Shown one piece after another: positions 1-6,143 of a stretch of 16,799 bases of DNA; position 1 is the first letter of the stretch, and each line of letters opens with the position of its first letter. The position numbers and the translations under genes are program-made. The DNA comes from IMCC26077 sp964561165 (lineage in GTDB: Bacteria > Actinomycetota > Actinomycetes > Nanopelagicales > Nanopelagicaceae), in NCBI GenBank assembly GCA_964561165.1, contig CAZLOJ010000024.1, positions 1-16,799 of the forward strand, written 5' to 3'. The notes beneath the pieces are model-generated. The model saw nothing but the letters and a program-made list of their open reading frames with translations, was not told where the DNA came from and did no database searches.

Positions 1-296
1 AGAAGGCCCGGTTGGCCATTGCGCGCTTAATCCTCAAAAACCCGAAGATTGTTCTGTTGGATGAAGCCACTGCTCATTTAGATACTGAGAACGAAGCGCT
101 GGTGCAAGCGGCTTTCAAAGAGGTATTGAAGAATCGAACAAGTATCGTTATCGCGCACAGGCTCTCAACAGTTCGAGATGCCGATCAGATTTTTGTTGTA
201 GATCGAGGACGCATCATCGAGCGAGGTCAGCACGATGATTTGCTTTCTAATAAAGGTCTCTACGCAGAGCTTTATCAGCGCCAGTTCTCAGAGTGA
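1..296 (+). CDS. ABC exporter ATPase, C-terminal fragment (5' end outside window)
   Basis: This is the last roughly 97 codons of the nucleotide-binding domain of an ABC transporter, probably a fused membrane-ATPase exporter of the MsbA/multidrug type. The reading frame is open to the window edge (first full codon at 3), so the gene starts upstream. The fragment opens with KARLAIAR, the end of the signature-motif helix. It is followed by Walker B IVLLDEAT, the D-loop AHLD, and the H-loop histidine in IVIAHRLST. The end, GRIIERGQHDDLLSNKGLYAELY, cut short here to its sense, is the usual closing pattern of exporter ATPases. The transmembrane part and Walker A lie outside, so the substrate cannot be named. 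The gene ends tail-to-tail with the SURF1 gene, overlapping it by 9 bp. Confidence 0.9.
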   Translation, partial: KARLAIARLILKNPKIVLLDEATAHLDTENEALVQAAFKEVLKNRTSIVIAHRLSTVRDADQIFVVDRGRIIERGQHDDLLSNKGLYAELYQRQFSE

Positions 297-1010
297 TCGT
301 TCACCTCGGTAGAGAGCAAAACGCGTTCCGGCGATAAGTAGGGCAAACAACCACCACTGAATGGCATATGCAAGGTGCGGACCCTCTCCAGGAGGAGATA
401 ACGGCGCGATGGGCAATGCGTCTGCGGCTCCAGGACCTGAGCTATTACTTAACTTGAGATATGTAAAGAACGTCTCTCCTGAGTAGGTTTTCTGGAGTGT
501 TTCCTCGTCGATGCGCCCAACTCGAGGGGCAGGTAGCGCAAAGAAGAGACCTCTAGATTCTTTTACGTCGTCATATTTTTTTAAAATACCGGTGATAGTG
601 AGTAGTTCGTTAGACGGATTAGGAATTGGGATGTCAGTATCCGCGCTTTTATTAGTTTCAATCCACCCTCGATCGACCCAAATTGGTGGAATTGTGTCAT
701 CAGAGGGAAGAAAGAGGGAGAGCACCTCTAATCCATATCGATCTTGGAAGTAGTGACCACGAACAAGCATTTGGCTCGACTGGTCATACTTGCCTGAAAT
801 TTTCACTTTCATCCATGCGCGTACAGTTTTTTGATTCTCTCCGTTGAGCTCAACAGGCTGCTCGGAGAGCGCCACATTGATCTCTTCCGTGAGTTGATGC
901 CGAAATTCATATCGATCAAACTGCCAGAATCCCAGACGAACACATAGCGCCATGGCCAAAAGGCAGGCGAGTGTAAAAAGAAGCGAACTAGTTCGACTCT
1001 TCCTTGCCAT
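288..1010 (-). CDS. SURF1 family cytochrome oxidase assembly protein
   Basis: This is a membrane protein of about 240 residues with the SURF1 layout: one N-terminal membrane segment (about residues 9-27), a large extracytoplasmic middle part, and a second membrane segment near the C-terminus. Family motifs visible are LGFWQFDR just after the first segment, VDRGWI in the middle, and GPHLAYAIQWWLF leading into the second segment. SURF1 proteins help insert heme a into cytochrome c oxidase, so a role in aerobic respiration is inferred. I chose the ATG at 1010 (MARKSRTS), because the longer reading from 1031 adds only seven residues inside the upstream gene and has no better start signal. It overlaps the DUF3099 gene by 23 bp on the same strand, implying a two-gene transcription unit. 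Confidence 0.85.
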   Translation of the reverse strand: MARKSRTSSLLFTLACLLAMALCVRLGFWQFDRYEFRHQLTEEINVALSEQPVELNGENQKTVRAWMKVKISGKYDQSSQMLVRGHYFQDRYGLEVLSLFLPSDDTIPPIWVDRGWIETNKSADTDIPIPNPSNELLTITGILKKYDDVKESRGLFFALPAPRVGRIDEETLQKTYSGETFFTYLKLSNSSGPGAADALPIAPLSPPGEGPHLAYAIQWWLFALLIAGTRFALYRGERSL

Positions 1011-1305
1011 ACTTAATAGTAGAGCCACCAATGGCTCGGCGATTCACGCGGCCAAGTGATTCGGGTCGGACGATCGTCTCTCTCCCAGCGTTAGCAATGA
1101 TGACTGCCACATACGGCACAACTACCGCTCCGGCGAGTGTGAACCAGCGCCAGGGGTTTGGCAGAAAAATCGTGGCAATGAAACAAGCGGTACGAAACAT
1201 CATCGAATAGAAATATCGAATCTGGCGCGCCCTTTGGTCTACTGTGAGCGAGGGTTGCGCATCGGTGATGGAGTGAATCTCACCCTCATTCTGCTGTTTT
1301 GCCAT
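988..1305 (-). CDS. DUF3099 domain membrane protein
   Basis: This is a small membrane protein of 105 residues. After a polar N-terminus it has the pattern SITDAQPSLTVDQRARQIRYFYSM, shortened here to its sense, then two hydrophobic stretches (about residues 36-50 and 55-72) and VVPYVAVIIANAGRE. This matches my knowledge of the actinobacterial DUF3099 family (a SLS-DQR-RR-RY-SM motif, two membrane helices, then a PYVAV-ANAGR motif). The function of the family is unknown to me. The ATG at 1305 follows a TACCGT hexamer by six bases and has no Shine-Dalgarno sequence, so the mRNA may be leaderless. The gene is first in the minus-strand pair with the SURF1 gene, diverging from fabG. A link to oxidase assembly is possible from position only. 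Confidence 0.75.
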   Translation of the reverse strand: MAKQQNEGEIHSITDAQPSLTVDQRARQIRYFYSMMFRTACFIATIFLPNPWRWFTLAGAVVVPYVAVIIANAGRETIVRPESLGRVNRRAIGGSTIKYGKEESN

Positions 1306-1427
1306 ACCGCTACGGTAGAGAGTAATCGCCCATCCCGCATCATTTAATCCTATTTAGAGAGTGTTATTCGGGCGGCTACGCGCTAGTAGGCGATTTAGAA
1401 GATACCTTTTCCCTTGTGGGAGAGCGA
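1306..1427. other. Divergent intergenic region between DUF3099 gene and fabG
   Basis: This 122-bp spacer must hold promoters for both directions. On the minus side the TACCGT element is described separately. On the plus side the best -10 candidate for fabG is TACCTT at 1403-1408, which would give a short leader of about a dozen bases carrying the GGGAG ribosome binding site; no clear -35 is seen. No terminator-like hairpin or known operator was recognised. Confidence 0.35.
1312..1317 (-). promoter_or_regulatory. Candidate -10 element of leaderless DUF3099-SURF1 transcript
   Basis: On the minus strand TACCGT fits the actinobacterial -10 pattern TAnnnT. Six bases later comes the ATG of the DUF3099 gene at 1305, so transcription would start at the A of the start codon. 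No purine-rich ribosome binding site lies in the six bases AGCGGT, and I found no convincing -35 hexamer. Inference from spacing only. Confidence 0.4.
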
Positions 1428-2147
1428 GTGCACGAACCGAGGGTCGTTTTAATCACAGGCGGTAACCGCGGTATCGGTGCTGCTATCGCTGAGCGCTTTG
1501 CCCAGGCCGGTGATCGAGTGGTGATTGGGCATCGGACTTCTAATCCACCAGATTTCTCCGCGCGAATCACATCGATAAATGTCGATGTCCGTGATTCAGC
1601 GACTCTTGATAGCGCCTTTGCGACAATTGAAGGTGAGCTCGGTCCTGTCGAAATTCTCATCGCCAATGCTGGGATCACTCGAGACAACCTCATATTACGA
1701 ATGAGTGACGAAGAATTTGATGAAGTAAGCGCAACGAATTTCGCGGGAGCTTTCAAAACCGTCAAGCGTGCGGCAAAGGGAATGCTCAAACTCAAGCGGG
1801 GTCGGATTATCTTGATTGGGTCGGTAGTAGGTTTACTTGGTAGCGCCGGCCAAAGTAATTACGCAGCAACTAAATCTGCTTTAGTTGGTCTAGCGCGCTC
1901 TTTGGCTCGCGAGCTTGGCTCACGCAGCATCACTGCGAATGTCATTGCTCCAGGCTTTGTTGAGACAGATATGACTGATGCGCTCTCTTTGGAGCGCAAG
2001 AAAGAGATAGCAGCAGCAATTCCACTCGGAAGATTTGCCTCAACTGAAGAAATCGCGGAAGTCGCATACTTCCTGGCATCTAACGGCGCTAGCTACATCA
2101 CGGGCGCAGTTATTCCCGTTGATGGTGGATTAGGAATGGGGCATTGA
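1428..2147 (+). CDS. fabG: 3-oxoacyl-[acyl-carrier-protein] reductase
   Basis: This NADPH-dependent short-chain dehydrogenase reduces 3-oxoacyl-ACP in each round of fatty-acid elongation (cytosolic FAS II). Counting from the GTG at 1428 (239 residues) it shows the dinucleotide-binding motif TGGNRGIG at 10-17, NAG at 80-82, and the catalytic set Asn104, Ser132, Tyr145 and Lys149 (YAATK). The C-terminal part has the PGFVETDMT loop and the final ITGAVIPVDGGLGM typical of FabG. I prefer the GTG at 1428 over the in-frame GTG at 1416 because GGGAG at 1418-1422 sits five bases before it and the protein then begins close to the first strand, as usual. The stop codon overlaps the fabI start by one base, so the two are translationally coupled. 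The arrangement resembles mycobacterial mabA-inhA. Confidence 0.92.
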   Translation: MHEPRVVLITGGNRGIGAAIAERFAQAGDRVVIGHRTSNPPDFSARITSINVDVRDSATLDSAFATIEGELGPVEILIANAGITRDNLILRMSDEEFDEVSATNFAGAFKTVKRAAKGMLKLKRGRIILIGSVVGLLGSAGQSNYAATKSALVGLARSLARELGSRSITANVIAPGFVETDMTDALSLERKKEIAAAIPLGRFASTEEIAEVAYFLASNGASYITGAVIPVDGGLGMGH

Positions 2148-2944
2148 TGGCAAATCTCAACGAAAATTCTCTCGGTAATGGCCTCGTGGCAGGCAAGAAC
2201 TTTCTTGTTACCGGCGTTCTTACCGATCAATCAATTGCTTTTCATATCGCGCGCCTCATTCAGGAAGAAGGTGGCGAGGTAATCCTCTCGTCATTTGGAC
2301 GGGCGATGAGTATTACGCAAAGAATTGCTGGACGCTTGCCACGCACAGCTCCCGTTATCGAACTAGATGTTACCAATCAAGAACATCTAGCTCGTTTGCA
2401 GAGCACAATCAAAGAGCATCACCAAAGGCTCGATGGTGTTGTGCACTCGATTGGTTTTGCACCCGAGAGCGCGCTTGGCGGCAACTTCCTGCACACATCA
2501 TGGGATGACGTTGCGGTTGCACTTCACGTTTCTGCTTACTCGCTCGCTTCGCTCACCATGGCGACAAAGGATTTAATGAGCGCTGGCGGTTCGGTTGTTG
2601 GCATGGACTTTGATGCAACAGTTGCATGGCCGCAATATGACTGGATGGGTGTTGCTAAGGCTGCCCTGGAATCGACAACGCGCTATCTGGCGCGTGATCT
2701 TGGCAAAGAGAATATTCGAGTTAATTTGATCGCGGCCGGCCCAATAAAAACGATGGCGGCAAAATCCATTCCGGGCTTTGCAGAGTTTGAAGAGGTGTGG
2801 AACTCTCGCGCACCTCTAGCGTGGGATATCTCAGATCCAGTCCCTGCGGCGAAGGGGGCAGTAGCCCTCCTCTCTGATTGGTTCCCGAAAACCACTGGCG
2901 AAATCATCCATGTCGATGGCGGAGTCCACGCCGTCGGCGCGTAA
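2147..2944 (+). CDS. fabI: NADH-dependent enoyl-[acyl-carrier-protein] reductase, InhA-like
   Basis: This enzyme catalyses the last reduction of each fatty-acid elongation cycle, trans-2-enoyl-ACP to acyl-ACP. The 265-residue protein closely follows mycobacterial InhA in pattern: VTGVLTDQSIAFHIA near the N-terminus, HSIGF (about 100-104), GMDFD, the catalytic YDWMGVAK with Tyr164 and Lys171, AAGPIKTMA, and a late ALLSDWFPKTTGEI followed by a DGG motif. The ATG at 2147 overlaps the fabG stop (TGATG), with GGAATGGGG upstream as a weak ribosome binding site. A TTG just before it in frame is unlikely to be used. InhA/FabI enzymes are the targets of triclosan and activated isoniazid; sensitivity cannot be judged here. 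FabG plus FabI form a reductive pair for the same pathway. Confidence 0.93.
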   Translation: MANLNENSLGNGLVAGKNFLVTGVLTDQSIAFHIARLIQEEGGEVILSSFGRAMSITQRIAGRLPRTAPVIELDVTNQEHLARLQSTIKEHHQRLDGVVHSIGFAPESALGGNFLHTSWDDVAVALHVSAYSLASLTMATKDLMSAGGSVVGMDFDATVAWPQYDWMGVAKAALESTTRYLARDLGKENIRVNLIAAGPIKTMAAKSIPGFAEFEEVWNSRAPLAWDISDPVPAAKGAVALLSDWFPKTTGEIIHVDGGVHAVGA

Positions 2945-2965
2945 GGGCAGGGCGCTCGGTCGGGA

Positions 2966-2996
2966 TTGGCGCACTCCCAAGGGGCTGCGGTACCCT
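2966..2996 (+). promoter_or_regulatory. Candidate promoter of the infC-rpmI-rplT operon
   Basis: TTGGCG at 2966-2971 and TACCCT at 2991-2996 are separated by 19 bases. TACCCT fits the TAnnnT form of actinobacterial -10 elements; the -35 match and the long spacer are weaker. Start of transcription would be near 3003, giving a leader of about 180 bases before infC. No competing -10 stands out closer to the gene. Confidence 0.4.
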
Positions 2997-3185
2997 AAAG
3001 CCCTCCTTGAGCAATCAGGGATACGCGAAGAGGAGCCCAGCTCCCACCTCTAGCCCGCACAGGGCTCTACGAGGTTCACCTCCAGCTCCACCGGCTTTTC
3101 TGGTGCGGGATTGGGAAGGTTTCTCCTTGCGTGGCAATTCTACGTAGCACGCACGACCTCATTCACAGAGTTGTAAGGAGAACAC
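2997..3185 (+). promoter_or_regulatory. Structured 5' leader of infC
   Basis: The stretch contains no convincing gene but several inverted repeats. CCTC/GAGG (3047-3050 with 3071-3074) encloses AGCCC/GGGCT (3052-3056 with 3062-3066). CACCGG/CTGGTG (3089-3094 with 3100-3105, one G-T pair) has a CTTTT loop. TTCTCCTTGCG at 3121-3131 can pair with 3172-3182, which includes the ribosome binding site. Leaders of infC operons in other bacteria are sites of feedback by L20 or IF3; a similar role here is inferred. I did not recognise a specific Rfam family. Confidence 0.5.
3175..3180 (+). promoter_or_regulatory. Ribosome binding site of infC, fixing the AUC start
   Basis: AAGGAG lies five bases before ATC at 3186. 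No ATG, GTG or TTG in the infC frame sits near this strong site, so it marks ATC as the start codon. AAGGAG is also the target of an upstream complementary stretch at 3121-3128. Confidence 0.85.
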
Positions 3186-3710
3186 ATCAGCGCAGAACCT
3201 CGCATCAACGATCTCATTCGCGTTCCAGAAGTTCGGTTAATCGGACCTAATGGTGAGCAAATTGGCGTAGTTGCAATCGATCAAGCAATTCGAATGGCAG
3301 AAGAAGTTGGTCTTGACCTAGTAGAGATTGCCCCGGATGCACAACCGCCAGTTTGCAAGGTGATGGATTTCGGAAAATACAAATACGAAATCGCTCAAAA
3401 GGCGCGGCTGGCTCGAAAGAACCAAACCCATGTAGTGGTTAAAGAGATGAAGATGCGCCCAAAGATTGATACCCACGATTATGAGACGAAGAAATCTCAT
3501 ATCGAACGGTTCCTTCTTGGGGGCGACAAGGTGAAAGTGACGATGATGTTTCGAGGCAGGGAGCAGGCGCGTCCTGATACCGGTTTCAGAGTGCTCCAGA
3601 AACTCTCTGAAGATGTCGCCGAAATAGCGACTGTTGAGTTTGCACCCAAACTTGATGGTCGAAATATGATCATGGTTCTCGCGCCGACAAAGCGCAAGGG
3701 CTCAAATTAA
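3186..3710 (+). CDS. infC: Translation initiation factor IF-3 (AUC start codon)
   Basis: IF-3 binds the 30S subunit, prevents premature 50S joining and checks the start codon. From the ATC at 3186 the 174-residue product begins (M/I)SAEPRINDLIRVPEVRLIG, the conserved IF-3 N-terminus. It continues with DLVEIAPDAQPPVCKVMDFGKY, shortened to sense, the linker rich in Lys and Arg, and the C-terminal domain with KEMKMRP, DYETKKSH and MMFRGREQ. A first ATG in frame at 3294 would remove the whole N-terminal domain and lacks a ribosome binding site, so it is rejected. Rare AUU/AUC starts in infC are known in many bacteria and underlie autoregulation, because IF-3 itself discriminates against them. Followed after 18 bp by rpmI. 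Confidence 0.95.
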   Translation: MSAEPRINDLIRVPEVRLIGPNGEQIGVVAIDQAIRMAEEVGLDLVEIAPDAQPPVCKVMDFGKYKYEIAQKARLARKNQTHVVVKEMKMRPKIDTHDYETKKSHIERFLLGGDKVKVTMMFRGREQARPDTGFRVLQKLSEDVAEIATVEFAPKLDGRNMIMVLAPTKRKGSN

Positions 3711-3728
3711 TTAAGGGAAGAGGAAGCT

Positions 3729-3926
3729 ATGCCAAAGATGAAGACGCACAGCGGCGCAAAGAAGCGCTTCAAGCTGACCGGAAGCGGAAAAATCAAACGT
3801 GAGCGAGCCGGAAAGCGCCATCTACTAGAGGGCAAATCTTCTCGTCGCACCCGTCGCCTCTCTGGCGATGTCGTTGCCAACGAGGCAACAAGCAACACGG
3901 CAAAGCGCCTACTAGGTTTGAAGTAA
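3729..3926 (+). CDS. rpmI: 50S ribosomal protein L35
   Basis: This is a 65-residue, very basic protein of the large ribosomal subunit. It has the family beginning MPKMKTHSGAKKRFKLTGSG and the middle KRHLLEGKSSRRTRRL, both full hallmarks of L35, at the family's usual length. The ATG at 3729 is preceded by GGGAAGAGGAAG, a good ribosome binding site. It lies between infC (18 bp upstream) and rplT (12 bp downstream), the standard operon order. Expression is therefore expected to follow the infC leader control. No oddities seen. Confidence 0.97.
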   Translation: MPKMKTHSGAKKRFKLTGSGKIKRERAGKRHLLEGKSSRRTRRLSGDVVANEATSNTAKRLLGLK

Positions 3927-3938
3927 AGGAGAGCCCAC

Positions 3939-4301
3939 ATGGCAAGAGTTAAGCGCGGTGTTCATGCCGCAAAGAAGCGTCGAACCACTCTCGAGCGAGC
4001 TAGCGGATATACCGGTCAACGCTCAAGGCTCTTCTCGCGTGCGAAAGAGCAAGTCACGCACTCGATGGTCTATGCATTCAATGATCGCAAAGACAAGAAG
4101 GGGCAGTTCCGTCGCCTCTGGATTACTCGCATCAATGCAGCAGCGCGTGCAAACAACATGACCTATAACCGATTCATGCAAGGTTTGAAAGTTGCTGGCA
4201 TCGATGTAGATCGCCGCGTACTTGCTGATATGGCAGTGAACGATCCAGCGGCCTTCACCGCTCTCGTCGAAGTAGCGCGAAAGAACGTTGTCCTCTCCTA
4301 A
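3939..4301 (+). CDS. rplT: 50S ribosomal protein L20
   Basis: This is a 120-residue 23S rRNA-binding protein needed early in 50S assembly. The start MARVKRGVHAAKKRRTTLERA and the later YAFNDRKDKKGQFRRLWI and NNMTYNRFMQGLKVAGIDVDR are L20 hallmarks (each given here only as a recognisable piece). The N-terminal part is the usual basic extension that reaches into the ribosome; the globular RNA-binding domain follows from about residue 60. AAAGGAG stands ahead of the ATG with good spacing. In several bacteria L20 represses its own operon by binding the mRNA leader; whether it does so here is unknown. The 3' end overlaps the next gene by 14 bp if the TTG start of that gene is correct. Confidence 0.97.
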   Translation: MARVKRGVHAAKKRRTTLERASGYTGQRSRLFSRAKEQVTHSMVYAFNDRKDKKGQFRRLWITRINAAARANNMTYNRFMQGLKVAGIDVDRRVLADMAVNDPAAFTALVEVARKNVVLS

Positions 4302-5076
4302 CGAAGTAATTAAGAGCCTTCATTCGAGCCATGTCGCTCGCGTGAAGGCTCTTCACGCTTCTAAGGGGCGAAAGAGCGCTCAGCAATTCATCGCGGAGGG
4401 GCCTGCATCTGTTTTGGCAGCGCTGTCATCAACGCGATATCCCGTCGTATCTCTCTATGTCACTGAATCTGGTGCCGAACATCTACCCAAGTCAGCCCTT
4501 AATCGCGCGACGTATCTCAGTGAGAAAGTTATGGCTGCGATTTCAACAGTTGAGAGCGCCCAGGGAGTTCTCGCTATCTGTGCCATCACTCCTGAAGCTG
4601 ACCAGAACCACGCGGGAGAGATTTTCCAAAGAGTCCAATTGCCGCTTATCTATTGCTTCGAAGTTAATGATCCAGGAAATCTGGGCACGATTATCCGTAC
4701 TGCAGATGCTCTGGGGTCGGCTGGTGTTCTCTTATCTCCAGGGAGTGCAGATCCATTCTCGCCGAAAGTAGTCCGATCAACGGCGGGTTCGCTTTGGAAC
4801 GTAGCAGTTCTGCGAGAGGTCGACATCCAATCAGCAGCGAAAGCGGCGCGTTCGTATCAGCGCAAGATTTATGCTGCCGATGGACGCGGCAGCACAGCAC
4901 TTTCGCAAATTAGCGGCAAAGATGCGCTATGGATTTTCGGAAATGAGGCTCGTGGATTGACGAAAGAAGTCGCCGCGCTCGCTGATCAGGTAGTAGCAAT
5001 CCCTATGAAAGGTCGAGCCGAAAGTCTCAATTTGGCGACCGCCGTGGCCATCACCCTCTTCCACGCCAATTCATAA
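4288..5076 (+). CDS. SpoU/TrmH-family RNA 2'-O-ribose methyltransferase
   Basis: This is a predicted SAM-dependent methylase that modifies a ribose 2'-OH in rRNA or tRNA; the exact target cannot be read from sequence. The 262-residue protein has an N-terminal substrate-binding part with the RKSAQQFIAEGP element (28-39) and the three SPOUT knot motifs: NDPGNLGTIIR (127-137) with Asn131 and Arg137, FGNEARGL (217-224), and SLNLATAVAI (246-255). The start is uncertain. TTG at 4288 gives the full N-terminus but overlaps rplT by 14 bp with only a weak AAAGAA upstream; the next in-frame candidate, GTG at 4342, would trim the N-terminus and has no better site. A methylase between rplT and pheS is common in actinobacteria. 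Confidence 0.88.
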   Translation: MSSPNEVIKSLHSSHVARVKALHASKGRKSAQQFIAEGPASVLAALSSTRYPVVSLYVTESGAEHLPKSALNRATYLSEKVMAAISTVESAQGVLAICAITPEADQNHAGEIFQRVQLPLIYCFEVNDPGNLGTIIRTADALGSAGVLLSPGSADPFSPKVVRSTAGSLWNVAVLREVDIQSAAKAARSYQRKIYAADGRGSTALSQISGKDALWIFGNEARGLTKEVAALADQVVAIPMKGRAESLNLATAVAITLFHANS

Positions 5077-5084
5077 TCCAGCGC

Positions 5085-5090
5085 TAGAAT
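5085..5090 (+). promoter_or_regulatory. Candidate -10 element of a leaderless pheS transcript
   Basis: TAGAAT at 5085-5090 is followed by six bases (TCTGCG) and then the pheS GTG at 5097. This is the spacing expected if transcription begins at the start codon itself. There is no Shine-Dalgarno sequence in the 20-bp gap. A second -10-like hexamer, CATAAT at 5072-5077, lies just upstream, and no clear -35 is seen. Confidence 0.45.
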
Positions 5091-5096
5091 TCTGCG

Positions 5097-6143
5097 GTGT
5101 CTGAGAATCTTCGTGAGCTAGTTGCATTAGCCAAATCAGCCTTCGAGCAAGCGTCGAATCTTGACGAATTCAAAAGCGCCCGATTGGCGCACTTGGGAGA
5201 TAAATCGCCGATAGCTTTGGCTAATCGTGAACTTGGGAAATTAGCTTCCGCCGATCGCGCCGCCCGAGGACAAGAGATTAATACAGTTAAAAGTGAAATC
5301 TCCGCCATCGCCCAGGCGCAAGAAGAGAAGCTCGTCAGAGAGCGTGATGAACGAATTCTCATCGAAGAACAAGTTGATATCACTTTGCCAGCTCGAAACT
5401 CTCAACGCGGCGGCCTACACCCGCTGACAATCCTGCGGGATGACATCTGTGATTTATTCATCGGACTCGGATACGAAGTTGCTGAAGGCCCTGAGCTGGA
5501 ATCAGAGTGGCTCAACTTTGATGCGCTAAATATTCCAGCAGATCATCCTGCTCGAACGATGCAAGATACCTTCTTTATTGAACCGCTCAGCACAAAATTA
5601 GTTTTACGCACACATACCTCTCCGGTTCAGGTCCGCACCATGTTGGATCGAACGCCACCCATTTATGTTATTTGCCCCGGCCGTACTTTCAGATCCGATG
5701 AATTAGATGCCACCCATACCCCTGTTTTCCATCAGGTAGAAGGGTTAGTCATTGATCGCAAAATCACAATGGCGCATCTAAAAGGGACCCTCGATTACTT
5801 TGCAACCTCGATGTTTGGTGAGGGGATCACAACAAGACTGCGCCCTTCCTTCTTCCCGTTTACTGAACCGAGCGCAGAGGTAGATATTCGCTGCTTTGTC
5901 TGTCGCGGTGAATCAAGTGAGTGTCGCACATGTAAGGGTGAGGGCTGGGTTGAGTGGGGCGGTTGTGGCATGGTCAACCCGAAGGTGTTAATTGCGTGCG
6001 GTGTAGATACTGATGAATTTTCTGGTTTTGCATTTGGTATGGGTCTCGAGCGCACTTTGATGTTCCGACATGGAATCACTGATATGCGGGAGATAGTCGA
6101 AGGCGACGTTCGATTTACTGCGCAGTTCGGGGTGGGTCGATGA
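5097..6143 (+). CDS. pheS: Phenylalanyl-tRNA synthetase alpha subunit
   Basis: This is the catalytic subunit of the alpha2-beta2 class II enzyme that charges tRNA-Phe. The 348-residue protein starts with a charged helical region (about 1-90, probably the tRNA-binding coiled coil). The class II core follows, with GPELESEWLNFDALN, LRTHTSPVQVRTM (170-182), the motif 2 region CPGRTFRSDELDATHTPVFH, and motif 3 GFAFGMGLERTLM (310-322). Cys266, Cys269, Cys276 and Cys279 form a CxxC-CxxC pair seen in many bacterial PheS proteins. The start is GTG at 5097 without a ribosome binding site; the -10-like TAGAAT six bases before it suggests a leaderless mRNA. It overlaps pheT by 4 bp (ATGA), so both subunits are made together. 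Confidence 0.95.
   Translation: MSENLRELVALAKSAFEQASNLDEFKSARLAHLGDKSPIALANRELGKLASADRAARGQEINTVKSEISAIAQAQEEKLVRERDERILIEEQVDITLPARNSQRGGLHPLTILRDDICDLFIGLGYEVAEGPELESEWLNFDALNIPADHPARTMQDTFFIEPLSTKLVLRTHTSPVQVRTMLDRTPPIYVICPGRTFRSDELDATHTPVFHQVEGLVIDRKITMAHLKGTLDYFATSMFGEGITTRLRPSFFPFTEPSAEVDIRCFVCRGESSECRTCKGEGWVEWGGCGMVNPKVLIACGVDTDEFSGFAFGMGLERTLMFRHGITDMREIVEGDVRFTAQFGVGR

Noticed and set aside
1376..1795. Minus-strand 139-codon frame inside fabG
   Set aside because: Serine- and alanine-rich shadow of the real gene, with no domain pattern; fabG on the plus strand is certain.
2878..3147. Open frame of 89 codons from the end of fabI through the infC leader
   Set aside because: Arginine- and proline-rich with no family features, in a different frame from fabI, overlapping the promoter and leader; no ribosome binding site of note.
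5060..5100. T-box or other riboswitch ahead of pheS
   Set aside because: Only 20 bp separate the genes, far too short for a T-box or attenuator, and the preceding coding region shows no such signature.
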